Source: Lasiosphaeria ovina (lineage: Eukaryota; Ascomycota; Sordariomycetes; Sordariales; Lasiosphaeriaceae). From it: a DNA stretch of 64,000 nucleotides. Location of the stretch: NCBI GenBank assembly GCA_033439765.1, contig JAULSN010000007.1:2170001-2234000 (forward strand), written 5' to 3'. Position numbers and translations under genes: made by a program. The number at the start of each line of letters is the position of its first letter. Positions within the stretch are counted from its first letter, which is position 1. A model generated the notes under the pieces. The model searched no databases, was not told the DNA's origin, and was given only the letters and a program-made list of their open reading frames with translations. Below are positions 21,701 through 33,360 of the stretch, piece after piece.

Positions 21701-22402
21701 TAATGGATTTATCGCACACCAGTTGGTGATGGGAATCTGTAGGAATTACCGATCAATCAGGCTCATGCGGCTGCATGGCTGTGATTGGTCGACAGGGAAA
21801 ACAAGTGGGAAACCATCATCGTGCGGGGCACACACGCTCTTCACGTGACCCCCGGCGCACGAGCCACACGCCACCAACACGTGACCACGAAGCATCGCCA
21901 AAGCTGCCCGCATCCTGTCCCCGTAGTTCGTAATCCTTTTACATAGACCAGAGCAGAATACAACCACCACAACCACCCCTACCTTTCGCAGTAGTTACTA
22001 GTGACTATTTACCGGATGACCATGTCATTCCAACAGAATCTGTAAGTGCAAGTACCTAAGTAGTCAAAGGAAATATGTTTGAAATAAACCAAGAACGGCA
22101 AGTATGTACCAATTATTGAATACTGATTAACTCTGCGCAATATCGCAATGTAGTATGATGTAATTAACTAGGTAGGTACTCGGCCTTCGAACAGCGAATG
22201 ACGCCTGTCGGTTTATAGCCCTTTTTGCCCGTCCATTCGTCCCATCATTATATTTGGCTCAAACGCCAAGAAAAACCACCCCGAGGTATCATTTTTTAGC
22301 CCACCTGCAAAACCCCGGAACGCCACATGGTCAAAAGACTTGACCATGGCAAAGCAAAGAGGAGAGATCAAACGAAAAGTTTTGAGCATCAAGTCAAGAA
22401 GT
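18758..22402. other. gene-poor region
   Basis: No gene could be supported in 3.6 kb. Open frames of 60-165 codons occur on both strands, but they overlap one another, lack domains and show no splice pattern. There is a short CCCTAA-type doublet at 18953-18964. The region near 22403 would include the bHLH gene's 3' UTR. Confidence 0.45.
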
Positions 22403-23314
22403 TCAACTCCAGAGGGCGCCGGCGCCGCCACGGTTCATGAGCATCATCTCGAGCCCCTCCATCCTGCCCCTGAGCGCATTGTTCTCCGTCTCCAAGCTGC
22501 GGTTTTTTGACTCGAGCCCGGCGATGTACTCCGTTGCCTTGCTCAGGATGGTGGCCTTGTTGAGCTTTGGCGCCTGTGCACCCGCGCTCTCGTCATCACC
22601 CGCATCTTCTTGGTCGTCATATCTAGAGTGCTCGGAGGGATGCGACACGACCCGGAGGGACGGGACTGCATCGCGAAGCTGGGCAATCTTGTCGTTGAGA
22701 TTTGTGCGGTACCGCTTCTCGATCATGTTATGTGCTGTCTTCTTTGGCCCGTGGGCCGCCTGGTCCTTGTCCTTTGAGCCGCGGCGGGCGGGGGGGGGAG
22801 AAGGGGACGACTGCTTGGCGTCCTCGCCGTCCTCGGAGCTCGAGGTGGAGGACTTGCGCTTGAGACTGCTGCGCGACATGTAGCGTTTGGTTTCCTCTCC
22901 GCTATCTCCAGAACCTCCTAACGTGGCCTGGTGCGGCTGGAAGAGGGGCGGGTATTGGTTGAGTTTATCGGAACCAAAAGTCAAGTTCACTGGAGATGGA
23001 ATGGTGAGATCCATCGGGTTGACGGCGGGGCTCAGGGAGATGTCCCGTGCTGGGCGTGTTGCGAACAAGGACTCGTCGGTGGGCTCGGCCGCAAGGAAGG
23101 TACTGGGGTGGGATGAGTGTTCGATCTTGTCCCAAAACACCCAGTCGTCTCCGGGAAGCCCGAACGAGGTGGTCGAGAGGACCGGTGATACAGGGGAGAT
23201 TGGTGAAACAGGTGAGCCGGCCGAGTCCGATGTGAAATCCGTGCTGAAGTCTTCGGGAGAGTTAAAGAGAGACGTCGGCGAGTTGAAGTCGGCGTAGTTC
23301 TGTTTGCCGGACAT
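22403..23314 (-). CDS. SREBP-type bHLH transcription factor
   Basis: A single-exon gene of 303 residues. The basic region [16 protein letters not shown] (195-210) has the His-Glu-Arg DNA-contact set (His195, Glu199, Arg203) and the Tyr202 that marks SREBP-class factors, which allows binding to both E-box and SRE sites. Helix 1 is followed by a long acidic loop (about 224-250) and helix 2 ([15 protein letters not shown]), then a short leucine-zipper-like helix to residue 293. The N-terminal 190 residues are Ser/Pro-rich with [11 protein letters not shown] repeats, probably an activation region. There are no membrane helices, so it is not a membrane-bound precursor; size and layout resemble the small soluble fungal SREBP relatives such as SrbB, which act in hypoxia and sterol or carbohydrate control. 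Exact orthology is not proven. Confidence 0.88.
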   Translation of the reverse strand: MSGKQNYADFNSPTSLFNSPEDFSTDFTSDSAGSPVSPISPVSPVLSTTSFGLPGDDWVFWDKIEHSSHPSTFLAAEPTDESLFATRPARDISLSPAVNPMDLTIPSPVNLTFGSDKLNQYPPLFQPHQATLGGSGDSGEETKRYMSRSSLKRKSSTSSSEDGEDAKQSSPSPPPARRGSKDKDQAAHGPKKTAHNMIEKRYRTNLNDKIAQLRDAVPSLRVVSHPSEHSRYDDQEDAGDDESAGAQAPKLNKATILSKATEYIAGLESKNRSLETENNALRGRMEGLEMMLMNRGGAGALWS

Positions 23315-26300
23315 TGTTAGTCGTTATGAAGTCATGTAACGGAAGTGGCGCTGGTCAATGGGCCGCGTGTAGGCTAACTAACTAGTTGTGCAGCACTAAA
23401 CGATGTCGCGAAGGAGTCGAACGACATAGGCGCAGGGTTGGCGGTGGTCATGCTGACGGTGGTGGCCAGATCGTGTGGTTTGATATGGTCTGCACTCTGC
23501 AAGCCAGCAAGCAAATAATTGATGAGGTGGGATGGCGATGGCGAGGTGGCAAAGTATGGCGGCAGCTAGATGGTGGTGTATTGTGTGGGGCCGCGGGGAA
23601 GGTGGAATGTTGCGAGTGTCAGGCCAAGGGTCGGTTTCTTGTTTGCGCTGCTGAGTTGGATGTCAAGTTGGATGTCAGGTTGGATGATGTTTGGATTTAT
23701 GATGGTTCAGGCCCGATCCCTCAGGACATGGAGAGACCGGGGAGCTTGGGCGTATTTGATGTGCGAATGGGCGCGACCAACACCGGCGCGGAATGCCTGC
23801 TTGGGCGTGGGTGCCTCGGCGCGACAATGCATGGTGGACCGCACCAAAAAGTCTTGCGGTAGCCAACAATAAACTGACCATTTCTCCATCGTGGTACGAG
23901 AACGGACTGGGCAAAATTGGCGAGATGGTGTAGAAAGCGGGGGCCTCTGACGTACTAGGTTTGCAAACAACGAACGGACAGTGGTACCAACGGCGTGGAT
24001 TGGCGCGGAGCTGCCCGAAGTCTGCACTGGGAGTTGTGGGGCCCGCCCTTGTAACGCCCCGCTTTTGTACATGATAAAGCTTGACAAAGCTGCTCTCCAC
24101 GAACGGAATGCCGCCGGCTCCAGTCCCTTTACTCGTTTCAAGGCGCGAGGGCGGTCGAGGCCCAACGAGCATCTAGAATCTGCATGCGATTGGTCTCTAG
24201 GGCGCGCTCAGAGTGACAAGATGTCGTCTTTGTCGACGAAAAGTACTGAGCCATGACGACGACCACCGCTTCGCACAGCTTTGGGAATTCTGCGAGGTCC
24301 CAATGAGGCTGGATGAGAGGAGAAAACCGGTTGCTGCCACTCGCCCAATTGCTTTAGGTTAGCACATGCAGCCCCGCTGCAGGAGCCGATCCAGGCAGAT
24401 CAAATGGCTTGCTTCTGGTTCGACAAAATGTGGCCTGACCCATGCAGGGAAAGGGCTAGACCCAGATAATTCCACTAAAAGTGGGCCCAAAACGCGTGAC
24501 CGGAAGCGCCCGAGCTCGGAGTTGTTAGTGGTCAAGTCACCCCACGCAGGGTTTGTGCGAGAGAGCTACCTCGGTTGAATCTCAAAACAGGGGGAAAATC
24601 AGGGTCTTCTCAACACGTGTAAAACCTGATAGCTCCCGCCGTCCGGGAAGCCACGCTATCACCACCAGCTTGTTAGCGACGGGCGACAGATGGGAGTTCG
24701 GAATTGGCTTCCTGCTTTTTTGCCGGCGTTCTTGTGCCTGACCTCGAGCTGTTTTGTTTTGTCGTCGACTAGTCATTTCGACGAAGTCTACGTGCGACAA
24801 AGGCTCTCTTCGTGCCGCCGTCGACTCGTCGAGCACATGCTCGGCAGCCGGTTTCTTGTTCACATCGTGGTTCCAATATTGCTCGATCCCTCTGGCTTGG
24901 CGGTTGATGCTGGCGACGTCAGCGCTCCGCTAGTCGACCTACGACGGGAGCCTATCTTACCTACCTTATCTTCTTTGGGATAGTAGGTTAGGTACGAATA
25001 GTTGGTAGGTAGGCAACCGGGGTAGCCAAGGTCGCGGCACGGGGACCTCGCCTAGCTCTTCTGAGCTTATCGCGAGCTTGCGCATAATGTGACAGTTGGA
25101 CGAGCGCCCAACGGCCCACGCCTAGCGCACCAGGACTTGCCAAACCAGTTCCAACTCCGTCTCTGTCCTTTGTCGAGCCAAAACGCCATTTCCAGCTAAT
25201 CCGAGCGAGCGGGAACGAGCCGCCCCCCGTGGCCGTGGAACTGAGCTACAGGGCCCGTGGTGGGGCCGCGTGTGGCAAGTCAACTGCTTGAGGCTTAGAC
25301 TTGCGAGCCGCCCTCCTTTGATGCTAGTCCGGATCCGTGCGTCTCACGAATCCGACAGTTTGGTCCTTTGTGTCGGGGGCTGACCGAGAGAGTATGGGAT
25401 ACGCTCGTTTGCCTGTTGTTCAGCCACCAGCGCCTGTTAGTGGTCGATTGGAAACATTGTTAATAGCACTGGGGCTGTGTCTGAGTGGAGCTTGAAGCGA
25501 GCTTCCGTCTTGCGGGGTTGAAAGAAAACTAATTCATCATCGATCAAAGCTTGAGCAAATACCCAAGATCCCAAATACGCGGCGACAAAGTCGGCCTCTT
25601 GACAAGAAACCCCACCCTCTCCCTCCGAAGATTCCGACAACACGGCGCGCAGATACTTGGCGAGCTTACCCTTCCGAATCCGGATGGCGAGACGGCAGAA
25701 TAGCCTTTCGGCTCGCGAAATTCGCCGTTGACGAGAAGTGTCTTCGTCTCTACGCTAACGTACTATTGGTCTCGACAGCAAATGAAGAGGGCCAAACAAG
25801 CTTGAGAGCAGAGCAGATTTTCTCGATTCTACTTCCAACCTACCTCAGTCTCTCTCTCCACAACTGTCAGCGGGTCTCCGGACGAGACCAAATAGCCTCC
25901 CGTGTGGGCCGTACCAGCATGTCGGTTCGCCAAAGTCTAGATCGGTCCGCCGCTTACCTCAGACTCACCGATAACAAAGACCCAGACTTGGTTGTGGACG
26001 AGAGGCGGATTAAGTCCAATCAGGTCAGGCTTTCATGACTCAGCTCACATTGGTGCGAGCCGGCCTTGCTACTCGGGCCCGCTGAAACAACAAAGAAAGC
26101 TCGTCAGCAGCCCCAGCACGCAATTTTCCACGATCGAGATTTGGGACGTGAATAACTTCCTCGGCAAATAACGCACTTTCATGGGCAGGCAGGGTACTGA
26201 CCTCACCCCCGCTTCAGGTTCAGAGGCAAGAAGAACCCACGTTCAGGTGCTCTGGTGCAAGCATGGCACCTTATCTCTGGACAAATAGTCTGCGGGAGCC

Positions 26301-29112
26301 TACCGTGACATTCAAAATTGCATGTCCACAAAGACTGAGGTTCTTTATCAGACACAAGCCCGCCTTTGCTGGACATTGGACGGAGCAGACAGGCCGCGGT
26401 GCGCGTTATGGGTTCTTCTTGCATGAGAAGTATCCAATGTGGTCGCCAAGGTGTCTCACGAATGCTGCTTGAACTAACCATTAACCCCATAGGCTCGTGT
26501 ACGGCACATTAGACCTTTGGCAACTAAACAACCAATCAGGTGTGCTGATATGTTCTCGAGGACGAATGCGTGCGTGTCTCTCTTCCGGATTATCCACGTG
26601 ACGCGCAGTTCAAAAAAGGGGAGTCGACTTGCGTTGCCCACATCAGGAATAGGAAGCGAAACAGGAAGCGAAAGCCAAGATTAGTAGCACGTCCTGACGA
26701 TATATAGCTTTCCTATACAACGGATGGAGTTCGGGTAGAGGAAAAAATAAAACAGGTTATGGCGGCGGCGCGTCGGCGCTTACGCGGCAGCCATGGCAGC
26801 CAGGACAGAGTGGGACAGCTCCCGCATCCGCGGCTTGGCGGGCCTGTGCTTCCGTCTCCCGTTCCCGCACGGTGATATGAAGTGTGCCCCGAGAGATATG
26901 ATAGATAGCGACACAATAAATTGGAAGGCTGGTGGATGAGATGGAGTGGCATGTGAGACTGCATTGAGGTGGCCATAGCGATAATACCATAAGCATCAGC
27001 ACGGCCATGCCCATCTGTGTCAGCTTATTGATTCTGTCTTATTTAGAACACGGAAGACGGGGGTGAGGGGAGGGACGGATGTATCGGACCTCCCGTTGGA
27101 AATTGAGTTCAACGAGTAGGGGAGAACCAAAAAGTTGCATCTGCGTTGCATCACCACCACATGGCGGTGGCATGCGATATTAAAGTTCGCCAAGACGTTT
27201 GAACCCGGAATATGGGACTGTGGGATTGAAAACATGGAGAGATGGCCGGCCGAGGCTCATGTGTGTCACGGCGGTGTGTCTTTTCTGGACATGAGATGCA
27301 CGACCGGTTTGTTCTAGAAGTCGTCTGTTGGCTCGAGAGGCTTCGGATCCAGGGGCCTGTACAGTACAGTACCTTGCTGGCCAGGCTGCCTACATGGGAA
27401 GTGCGTGGCAAATGCCTCAGCGGCTATTGGCTCGGCCGAGACCGCTTGTACTGCAGAGTAGGATTTCAAGGGCCGGTTTTGGAGACTACCCAACCACCTT
27501 AGTTGTGCTGGGAATACAGAGTCCCAGCGAGGCAGATTAACTGTAATTGTAGGATGGAGAAGAAGGGTAATTGTCACTGTAATAAAGTCAGAATTACTCC
27601 GTCGGTGAAGTTTGTAGGCGAAAGGCACGTTGTCGTCGGTCGTTCAGTTCTAGTCAAAGTAATAGATGAATCTCGGAGCATCCTTCAGGACCCGGGTCCC
27701 TACCAATGGTCTGGTAGGTACCCTAGGAAAGGAGTGAGCAGGGCGTAGCTTCACAGGACCTCGAATTTATTCTCGTTGCAGACCCAAAGTCAAGTGACGA
27801 GATGGCCCAGATGAGATCGGGGGTTCGGCTTGGCGCCAAGGCGCATGCTTCTGGAAAGACGCAGGCAAACACATGCCCGAGGAGCACTGCAACCTGGAAA
27901 TAGCAACAACATGGGCAGTGGAGCGCAAATTGCAAGGCAACCTACCTAGACACGCAAATATTGCAGGCACCCCCCAATTGGGGGGAAGGGAAGACGGGCG
28001 GCGGGCCAGTGCCAAGCTCGGGGTTGCGGCTCTGGGGGCGGCTATAGCAGACGTGGTTTTAATATACGGGGGCTATTTACCCCTCGGAGCGTGCCCTTTG
28101 AGATGCCTCGAATGCCCTCTGGGCTCAATCTGCGGCTAAAATGGGCAGCCATGTTGGAATCTCGCAACCTCTGCGGCGAGTTCTTGGCCCCGCACCTGGG
28201 CCCATTGGTTGCCCTCTCTCGAGCCCAATATGCCGGACCGCGCCTGCAACCACTCTCCAAGAAGTAAGTGGCTTCCTTGGGAGGAGGGCTAACTTCCATG
28301 GATGGGGGGGGGGGACGACACGACGGCGGGCGGGCGAAGCTTACCTACCCTAGCCCTAGGCCGGGACGTGGGAAACTGAGGAGGAGCGCTCTCCGAGTCC
28401 AAATAAATTAACAGCTCCGAACAGATGGCGTCACGCGATTACACCCGCCCAACGGGCATACGCCCGTCGACCTGTTCCACCTTGGCCTTCCCCACACTAA
28501 CGGGCCCTTGTCCCCTGGCCCCTGGCCCCTAGGTGGGCAAGTGCAAGAATCTATCTCCCCTTGCTCCAGTGGAAGTAGCCAAGTCGCTCGCTCGCTCCTT
28601 GCCTCCGCTCATCTGGCTGCCGGTGCCGATAATACGCCGTCCGCTATAATTATATTTAATCATGGCAGGAGCACGCCTCTCTGCCGCTATCCATTCTTGG
28701 GGTCTCTTTTCGGCTCAACCTGACGTGTGCGTCTGCCTTTTGCCCCGGCCTGTCGTCCGTCCACTGGGAAAAGACCGAAAAAAAAGAAAAGCTGGTCTTG
28801 TTCGCTCGTCGCCCACACGTCTTTTGCCAAGCTTGCCCGTTGGAGTCGTTCACGGTTGCACAAGGTACGTTACGTCGCTGCATGTCGTCTCTCTCTATCT
28901 CTCTCTCCCTCCCTCTCTCTGCATTGCTTCTCGCAGTGGACGAGGAGAGCCAGTGCCATGGGATTGCAAGACTGACAGGATAGTGTCAAGGACAGACCCT
29001 CTCCCAATCCTCGACGAGTCGTCATCGCCGCAGGCCTGGGGCTGCACCCCCCGTCACCGCAGATCCCCCGCACCGAACTCACCAGAAGGCCCGGTAAAAC
29101 ACTCGACTCGCA
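23315..29112. other. long gene-poor region
   Basis: No gene could be supported in 5.8 kb beyond the bHLH promoter at one end and the AA8 promoter at the other. The upstream flank of the bHLH gene is rich in GGT/TGG runs. A TC-rich tract at 28890-28925 lies in the AA8 gene's leader region. Several 60-165 codon frames are open on both strands at once, which is expected for GC-rich DNA and is not evidence for genes. Confidence 0.45.
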
Positions 29113-29976
29113 ATGCTCAAAAACATCTGGCTCGGGCTCGTAGCCCTCGCTGGCATGGGTAGGTGGTCCTGCGTGCCCTGACTGAGAAAGCCTGGCAGCG
29201 TTACGAACGAGGAAAACCTTGCTGACTTGGGTTTGTTGCAAAAACTAGCAGCGGCGGCTGATACGGCCATCTACCAGGACCCGGACACGGGCCTGACGTT
29301 CTCGTCGGCGTTTGCACTCTACAAGTCGGACGGCCGTGGCATAACCTTCCGCATCGCTATACCGGCGAGCGCGCAGCAGTACGCGCCCTTCGACGCGGTG
29401 CTGCAGGTGGTGGTGCCCAACGACGTGGGTTGGGCCGGGCTGGCCTGGGGCGGCTCCATGACGCGCAACCCGCTGCTGGCGGCCTGGAAGAACGGCAACA
29501 ACGCCGTCATCACGTCGCGCTGGACCAGGTAAGTCTTATCCTGGCACATGATTGAGGGGGGGAGGAGAGGAAGACGAGAGACAAAAAAAAAGAAATGAAA
29601 AAAGGAGGGGGAAATGAAAAGAAGGAACAAGACTGACATTCGTGCCAGCCAACACACGTTGCCGCCGACGTACGCAGGGTCGCAGTACACGCTGTACAAG
29701 ACGGGCACCAAGTCCAACTCGACGCACTGGCAGTTCACGGCCAAGTGCACGGGGTGCACGTCGTGGGACGGCGACGGCTCGGGCACGACGCGCTACCTCA
29801 ACCCCAAGGGCGGCAATCGCCTGGCCTTTGCCTACTCGCCCAGCAAGCCCAGCAACCCGTCGAGCGCGTCGTCGTCGTTCCCCGTCCACGACGTGCACGG
29901 CTACTGGTCCCACGACTTCAACGCCGCTATCAACCAGAACTGGGACGCCGTCGTGCAGAAGCTGGTGGTGCAATAG
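29113..29976 (+). CDS. secreted stand-alone AA8 cytochrome b domain
   Basis: Three exons: 29113-29158, 29249-29528 and 29649-29976, with introns of 90 and 120 nt, giving 217 residues. Residues 1-19 are a signal peptide (MLKNIWLGLVALAG then an Ala run). The rest matches the cytochrome domain of cellobiose dehydrogenase (CAZy AA8, DOMON-like fold): YQDPDTGLTFSSAF, WAGLAWGGSMTRNPLL with the presumed axial Met86, and FPVHDVHGYWSHDFNAA near the end, which should carry the axial His. The protein ends right after the domain, without a dehydrogenase, cellulose-binding module or membrane helices, so it is an isolated extracellular b-type cytochrome. AA8 domains pass electrons to lytic polysaccharide monooxygenases or reduce iron; its redox partner is not in this window. 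Confidence 0.9.
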
Positions 29977-30586
29977 TTTTTTGGGGTGTGAGGTATTCTT
30001 TTTTGGACGAGAGGGGTGATTATGCGGAGGTTTGAAATGAGGGTTGAAATTCATGAAGCATGATGGAGGGAGATGAAGGGGAAACAAGAAGGAGGAGGGG
30101 GAGTCGAAGGGGGAAGCATTGTATATACGTTGGACTTCCATTGTTATACTTGGTAGCCGTCTGCTCGGACAACATTGACATCATCTACTCCCGGCGCCGT
30201 TTTGAGAGTTATTCATGGACGCGAGTGGAAAATTGATTATCACGAGCATTTTGGGACGGCGAGGACAAGTCAGAGAAGCCCCAATCAAGGACTCTGGTAC
30301 GTTGAAAGTGAAAGCCAATGGAGCAATCGAGCTAGTTGCTCTCATTGGGTCTCTATTCAAATTAGCACTCGTCATTATCTCATCCAGATAATTGTAAAGA
30401 TTGCCAGACAAGTACAAACACAGGAGGGGTATCACTCAACGAAAAAAGAAGCTGGTTTACAAAACGAAAAAAAAGTCTATTCGTAACTAAAAAGAAAAAA
30501 AAGCTTAAAGCCAAGGAAATAAACACGCACTTTACTACTCACACCTTCTTTGTTTTTTTTTGTGTTTTGGAGGAGTTACCCATAAG
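29977..30586. other. convergent intergenic spacer
   Basis: Holds the 3' ends of the AA8 gene and of the minus-strand mini-gene at 30587. A-rich and T-rich tracts (30450-30570) look like UTR or terminator sequence. No gene seen. Confidence 0.5.
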
Positions 30587-30784
30587 TTAGTAGCTCGTCT
30601 TTTCGTTCGGCTTTAGCTTGCCATAAGGCGAGTAGTCAACGGCACCGCGGCGGTCCGGGGCCCGCTCGGGGTCCTTAGCCGGATCGTAGGGGGTCCCGTG
30701 GCCATAACCAGGGTTGAAGGTGACAGTTTTCGACTTGCAGGTGCAAGTGGATTTCTTGCAAGCAATGCAAGTAGTAGAAGGCAT
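30587..30784 (-). CDS. small Cys-rich protein
   Basis: A 65-residue frame starting MPSTTCIACKKSTCTCKSK. The four Cys in CIACKKSTCTC form a compact possible metal-binding cluster, followed by a Gly/Pro/Tyr-rich disordered region with DPAKDPERAPDRRG. There is no signal peptide. On its strand the leader carries a (CA)n tract (30798-30833), and TATATAAA lies about 165 bases upstream near 30950. Promoter layout and composition support a real small gene of unknown role, perhaps cytosolic and metal-binding. Confidence 0.55.
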   Translation of the reverse strand: MPSTTCIACKKSTCTCKSKTVTFNPGYGHGTPYDPAKDPERAPDRRGAVDYSPYGKLKPNEKTSY

Positions 30785-31397
30785 TTTGAAAGGCCTATGT
30801 GTGTGTGTGTGTGTGTGTTTTGTTGTGTGTGTGAAAGGCAGGGATTTCTTCTTTCGGATTGCTTAGCTTTGCTGAGAATGTGAAAGAAGTATGCGTCGGC
30901 ACGATGATCTCCAAAGGTTTTAGGTAGATGGAGCCGACTGGCTTGGGGTTTATATATCTGGAAATGTGCAAGGGCCGGTTGCCGAGATGTGAATGGCCTC
31001 CTTGTGTTTCCGATGCTAGAGAGCAGGATGGTTTGAATGGCTTTTAGGGGGCAGCTAATAGACCCAACTTATATGAAAGACTACTGTCACCTGTACCTAG
31101 TTCAGCCTCTGATTGGCCTTTGTGCCATTGCTATGCGTTGGTTAGGCGAGCCAAACCAATTCTTTGTCCCTCCCTTTCCTCGGAGGCCTGAGGCTCAACA
31201 TTGGTGACGACGGGCTCAATGGTACTGTCCGCTATGATTCGCGAGGGTCAAAAGGAAATATGGTAATGGTAATGAGGGTTGTCCAAAAAGCAACATCAAA
31301 ATGATTTGCCACCGCGTTTAGTATAGGAGTCAACAAAAAAACGTGGGAGGTATTGACAATGCTTTTGACCCCGGGGACAAAAAAAGAAATTGAGAAT
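30785..31397. other. intergenic, promoter of the mini-gene at 30587
   Basis: Contains the (GT)n tract at 30798-30833 and a TATA element near 30950 facing the minus strand. Nothing else recognised. Confidence 0.5.
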
Positions 31398-31469
31398 TAG
31401 CTACGACTCGTTTCGATCGAGTGACCTCCGGGTTATGAGCCCGGCGCGCTTCCGCTGCGCCACGCAGCT
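31398..31469 (-). tRNA. initiator tRNA-Met (CAU)
   Basis: On the minus strand the sequence is a 72-nt intron-less tRNA. Acceptor AGCTGCG pairs with CGTAGCT plus discriminator A. The anticodon stem has the three G-C pairs typical of initiators around CTCATAA (anticodon CAT). The T loop reads TCGATCGA rather than the elongator TTCGA pattern. These features identify the eukaryotic initiator tRNA. Confidence 0.93.
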
Positions 31470-32790
31470 TGGTTATCGCTATGATTGTTGAAGGTAAGAG
31501 TGGATAAGTCGTACATATTGGCAGGCGCTCCCCAGCACAGAGGTAGAAAGTGGAGACGAAACCTTCTACACCGTTTCCGAACCTCGGTCACCTTGAACTT
31601 CCATCTACGAAATCTCTATGGCTTCGTAATAGTGAAAGCTTCCACAGTAATCAATAGTTAATTTCGTACTACTTGAGGTCTGCAAACTGCATGTCAAGGC
31701 CGAAGAAAGGCTCTCGCCTTATATTCTCCAAGACTTTACTCTTAACGCGGATCGCTGTATACCTACTTTGCTTTAGGGAGATAATGCACGGATATGGCCA
31801 AATTGTGAAGTGTAATAACATTAACACTCGTAAATTTGTCCATTGACACCCCTCTAGAGCCAGATCAGAGGCAAGAAACCAAACACATCATTGGACAAGC
31901 CTTGGTCCAGTTCACTGACACGATGGGTCTAGGCATTGGGAGAAATTCGTGTCAAGGAACATGGACGAATAGAGTCCACAGAGCAATGCGATTTGACGAA
32001 TATTTCTGGCTATCGGTCGGATTCATCTTGGTGTAGGTAAACGCTCTCCGTTGAGGTGCCCATACCTAAGCCGTGTAGCTCGTCCAGCAAGCCGGTATCG
32101 CCACAGGCCAACGCCTTGAAATGGAGAAGGGAAGTGGTTGGCACTGGAAAAATACTTCACGAGTTCTCTCAACACCCAACTCCACCTCCCCCACTGTCAT
32201 AACACCCAACACTACACCTCAACCATCGTCAGCCATCCCCTCCACCCCTTCCCTCCACCCATCTCCCGTCGCCCTCAATTTCAGGCTGCTACTCGTGAAC
32301 TACACACGGATCTCGATGCCGAAGCTCCACTGTGCTCTTGGTCAGCTCAATGTTCAACGACAGACGGGGTGTCGTGGGTTTTGTTCCAAAGTGTTGCCAT
32401 GTCTTTTGCAAAACATGTGTAACGGGAAGGGTGCAGAGACATGAAGCAGGGATGGTGAAGTGTTGAAGGACTGATTGAAGACAACACGACGAAACAGAGC
32501 GCTTACTTGACAACGTCGTAGATACCACGCTGAGGCCGATTTGGGGGCTCGAGGCCGCTTCTTGGACGCTAATAACATGGATTTGGTCCCTCTGGACGAC
32601 AATATTAGCAAGAACACACGGCGAATGCGTGGTAGCTATGTCTAGAAGAAACTCATCAGATCTACCCTGTGCTCCTAAACGTGGCAAGCTCCCTGTGTGG
32701 CCCGCGCCGCCGCGCAGTATCGATCTTGCGAGGCGAATGATGACTGCTGTGTGGTTGCAGCATGTGCCCAAATTGCCAGGGAACAGGTAT
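31470..32790. other. intergenic, no gene seen
   Basis: A 1.3 kb stretch between the initiator tRNA and the zinc-finger relic. Short frames only; no domain, splice pattern or RNA recognised. Confidence 0.45.
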
Positions 32791-32799
32791 CTGTTTTGT

Positions 32800-33075
32800 C
32801 TGCTGACGTAGCGGAAGTGCGCAACAATGGTGAAGCCAGGGTGGAGTCTACCAACACCGAGCATGGAATGATGGGTGAACCCAGTGTGGAGGCCGCCAAC
32901 ACCGGTCATGGTATCGGGGCCGTCAATCAAGTTAATGACGATGGCGCCTGAGCGGTAGGTACAGGCATGCTGAGAGAGATTGTCGGAACGGGAAAAACTT
33001 CTTACCACGCTCGTTGCACTCGAACGGCTTATCCTGAGTATGAAGAGAGTGGTAGTCGTTGCCCGGGCCCGTCAG
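32800..33075 (-). pseudogene. relic of Msn2/MsnA (Seb1)-type C2H2 zinc-finger gene
   Basis: Minus-strand translation gives [19 protein letters not shown], then after a one-base frame change SRSDNLSQHACTYRSGAIV and INLIDGPDTM. This is the end of finger 1, the linker and finger 2 of the fungal stress-response factors of the Msn2/Msn4/MsnA/Seb1 group, whose consensus is [22 protein letters not shown] and then QHARTH. Defects are an extra T in the run at 32993-32997, loss of a zinc-binding Cys (CNER), and loss of the last His (ACTY). An in-frame TGA lies just upstream. The sequence after the fingers continues for about 40 codons and probably represents the parent's C-terminal region. The rest of the gene is absent. 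This is a degraded partial copy, so an intact parent should exist elsewhere in the genome. Confidence 0.85.
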
Positions 33076-33089
33076 TCAATCGCCGTAGC

Positions 33090-33360
33090 AGCTTTATACC
33101 TATACTATACACTTATGAATAGCTCGGCGTACAGCCGAGGCTTTTCTGCCGAAGGATTCACTTAACGAGCCGCTCTTCTTGAGGTTCTATAAGCCTGAGC
33201 TGTATTTGGAGGCCCTCTTCTTTGGAGGGGACTCCTTTAAGTCGTCGGTTCAACGTTATATAAGGAACTCCATACATTTAAGCCGCTTTACGAATAGAAA
33301 TATTATTATCTATAACGTCTAGGTACGCATTAACTATATTATCGTCACTTTATTCAGACA
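33090..33360. mobile_element. AT-rich RIP-like relic, possible transposon remnant
   Basis: Sequence character changes sharply to TA-dinucleotide-rich DNA with stops in all frames (for example TATTATTATCTATAACGTCT and TATAAGGAACTCC), as expected after RIP of a repeated element. No terminal repeats or recognisable protein remain, so element class is unknown. Confidence 0.4.

Noticed and set aside
23675..24172. Overlapping minus-strand frames of 150-165 codons
   Set aside because: They overlap each other in different frames and show neither domain nor promoter logic.
26757..27014. A minus-strand 85-codon frame with a signal-like start and a CPGCHGC end, just after an acceptor-like CTGACACAG
   Set aside because: No upstream exon joins it in frame and no conservation can be judged.
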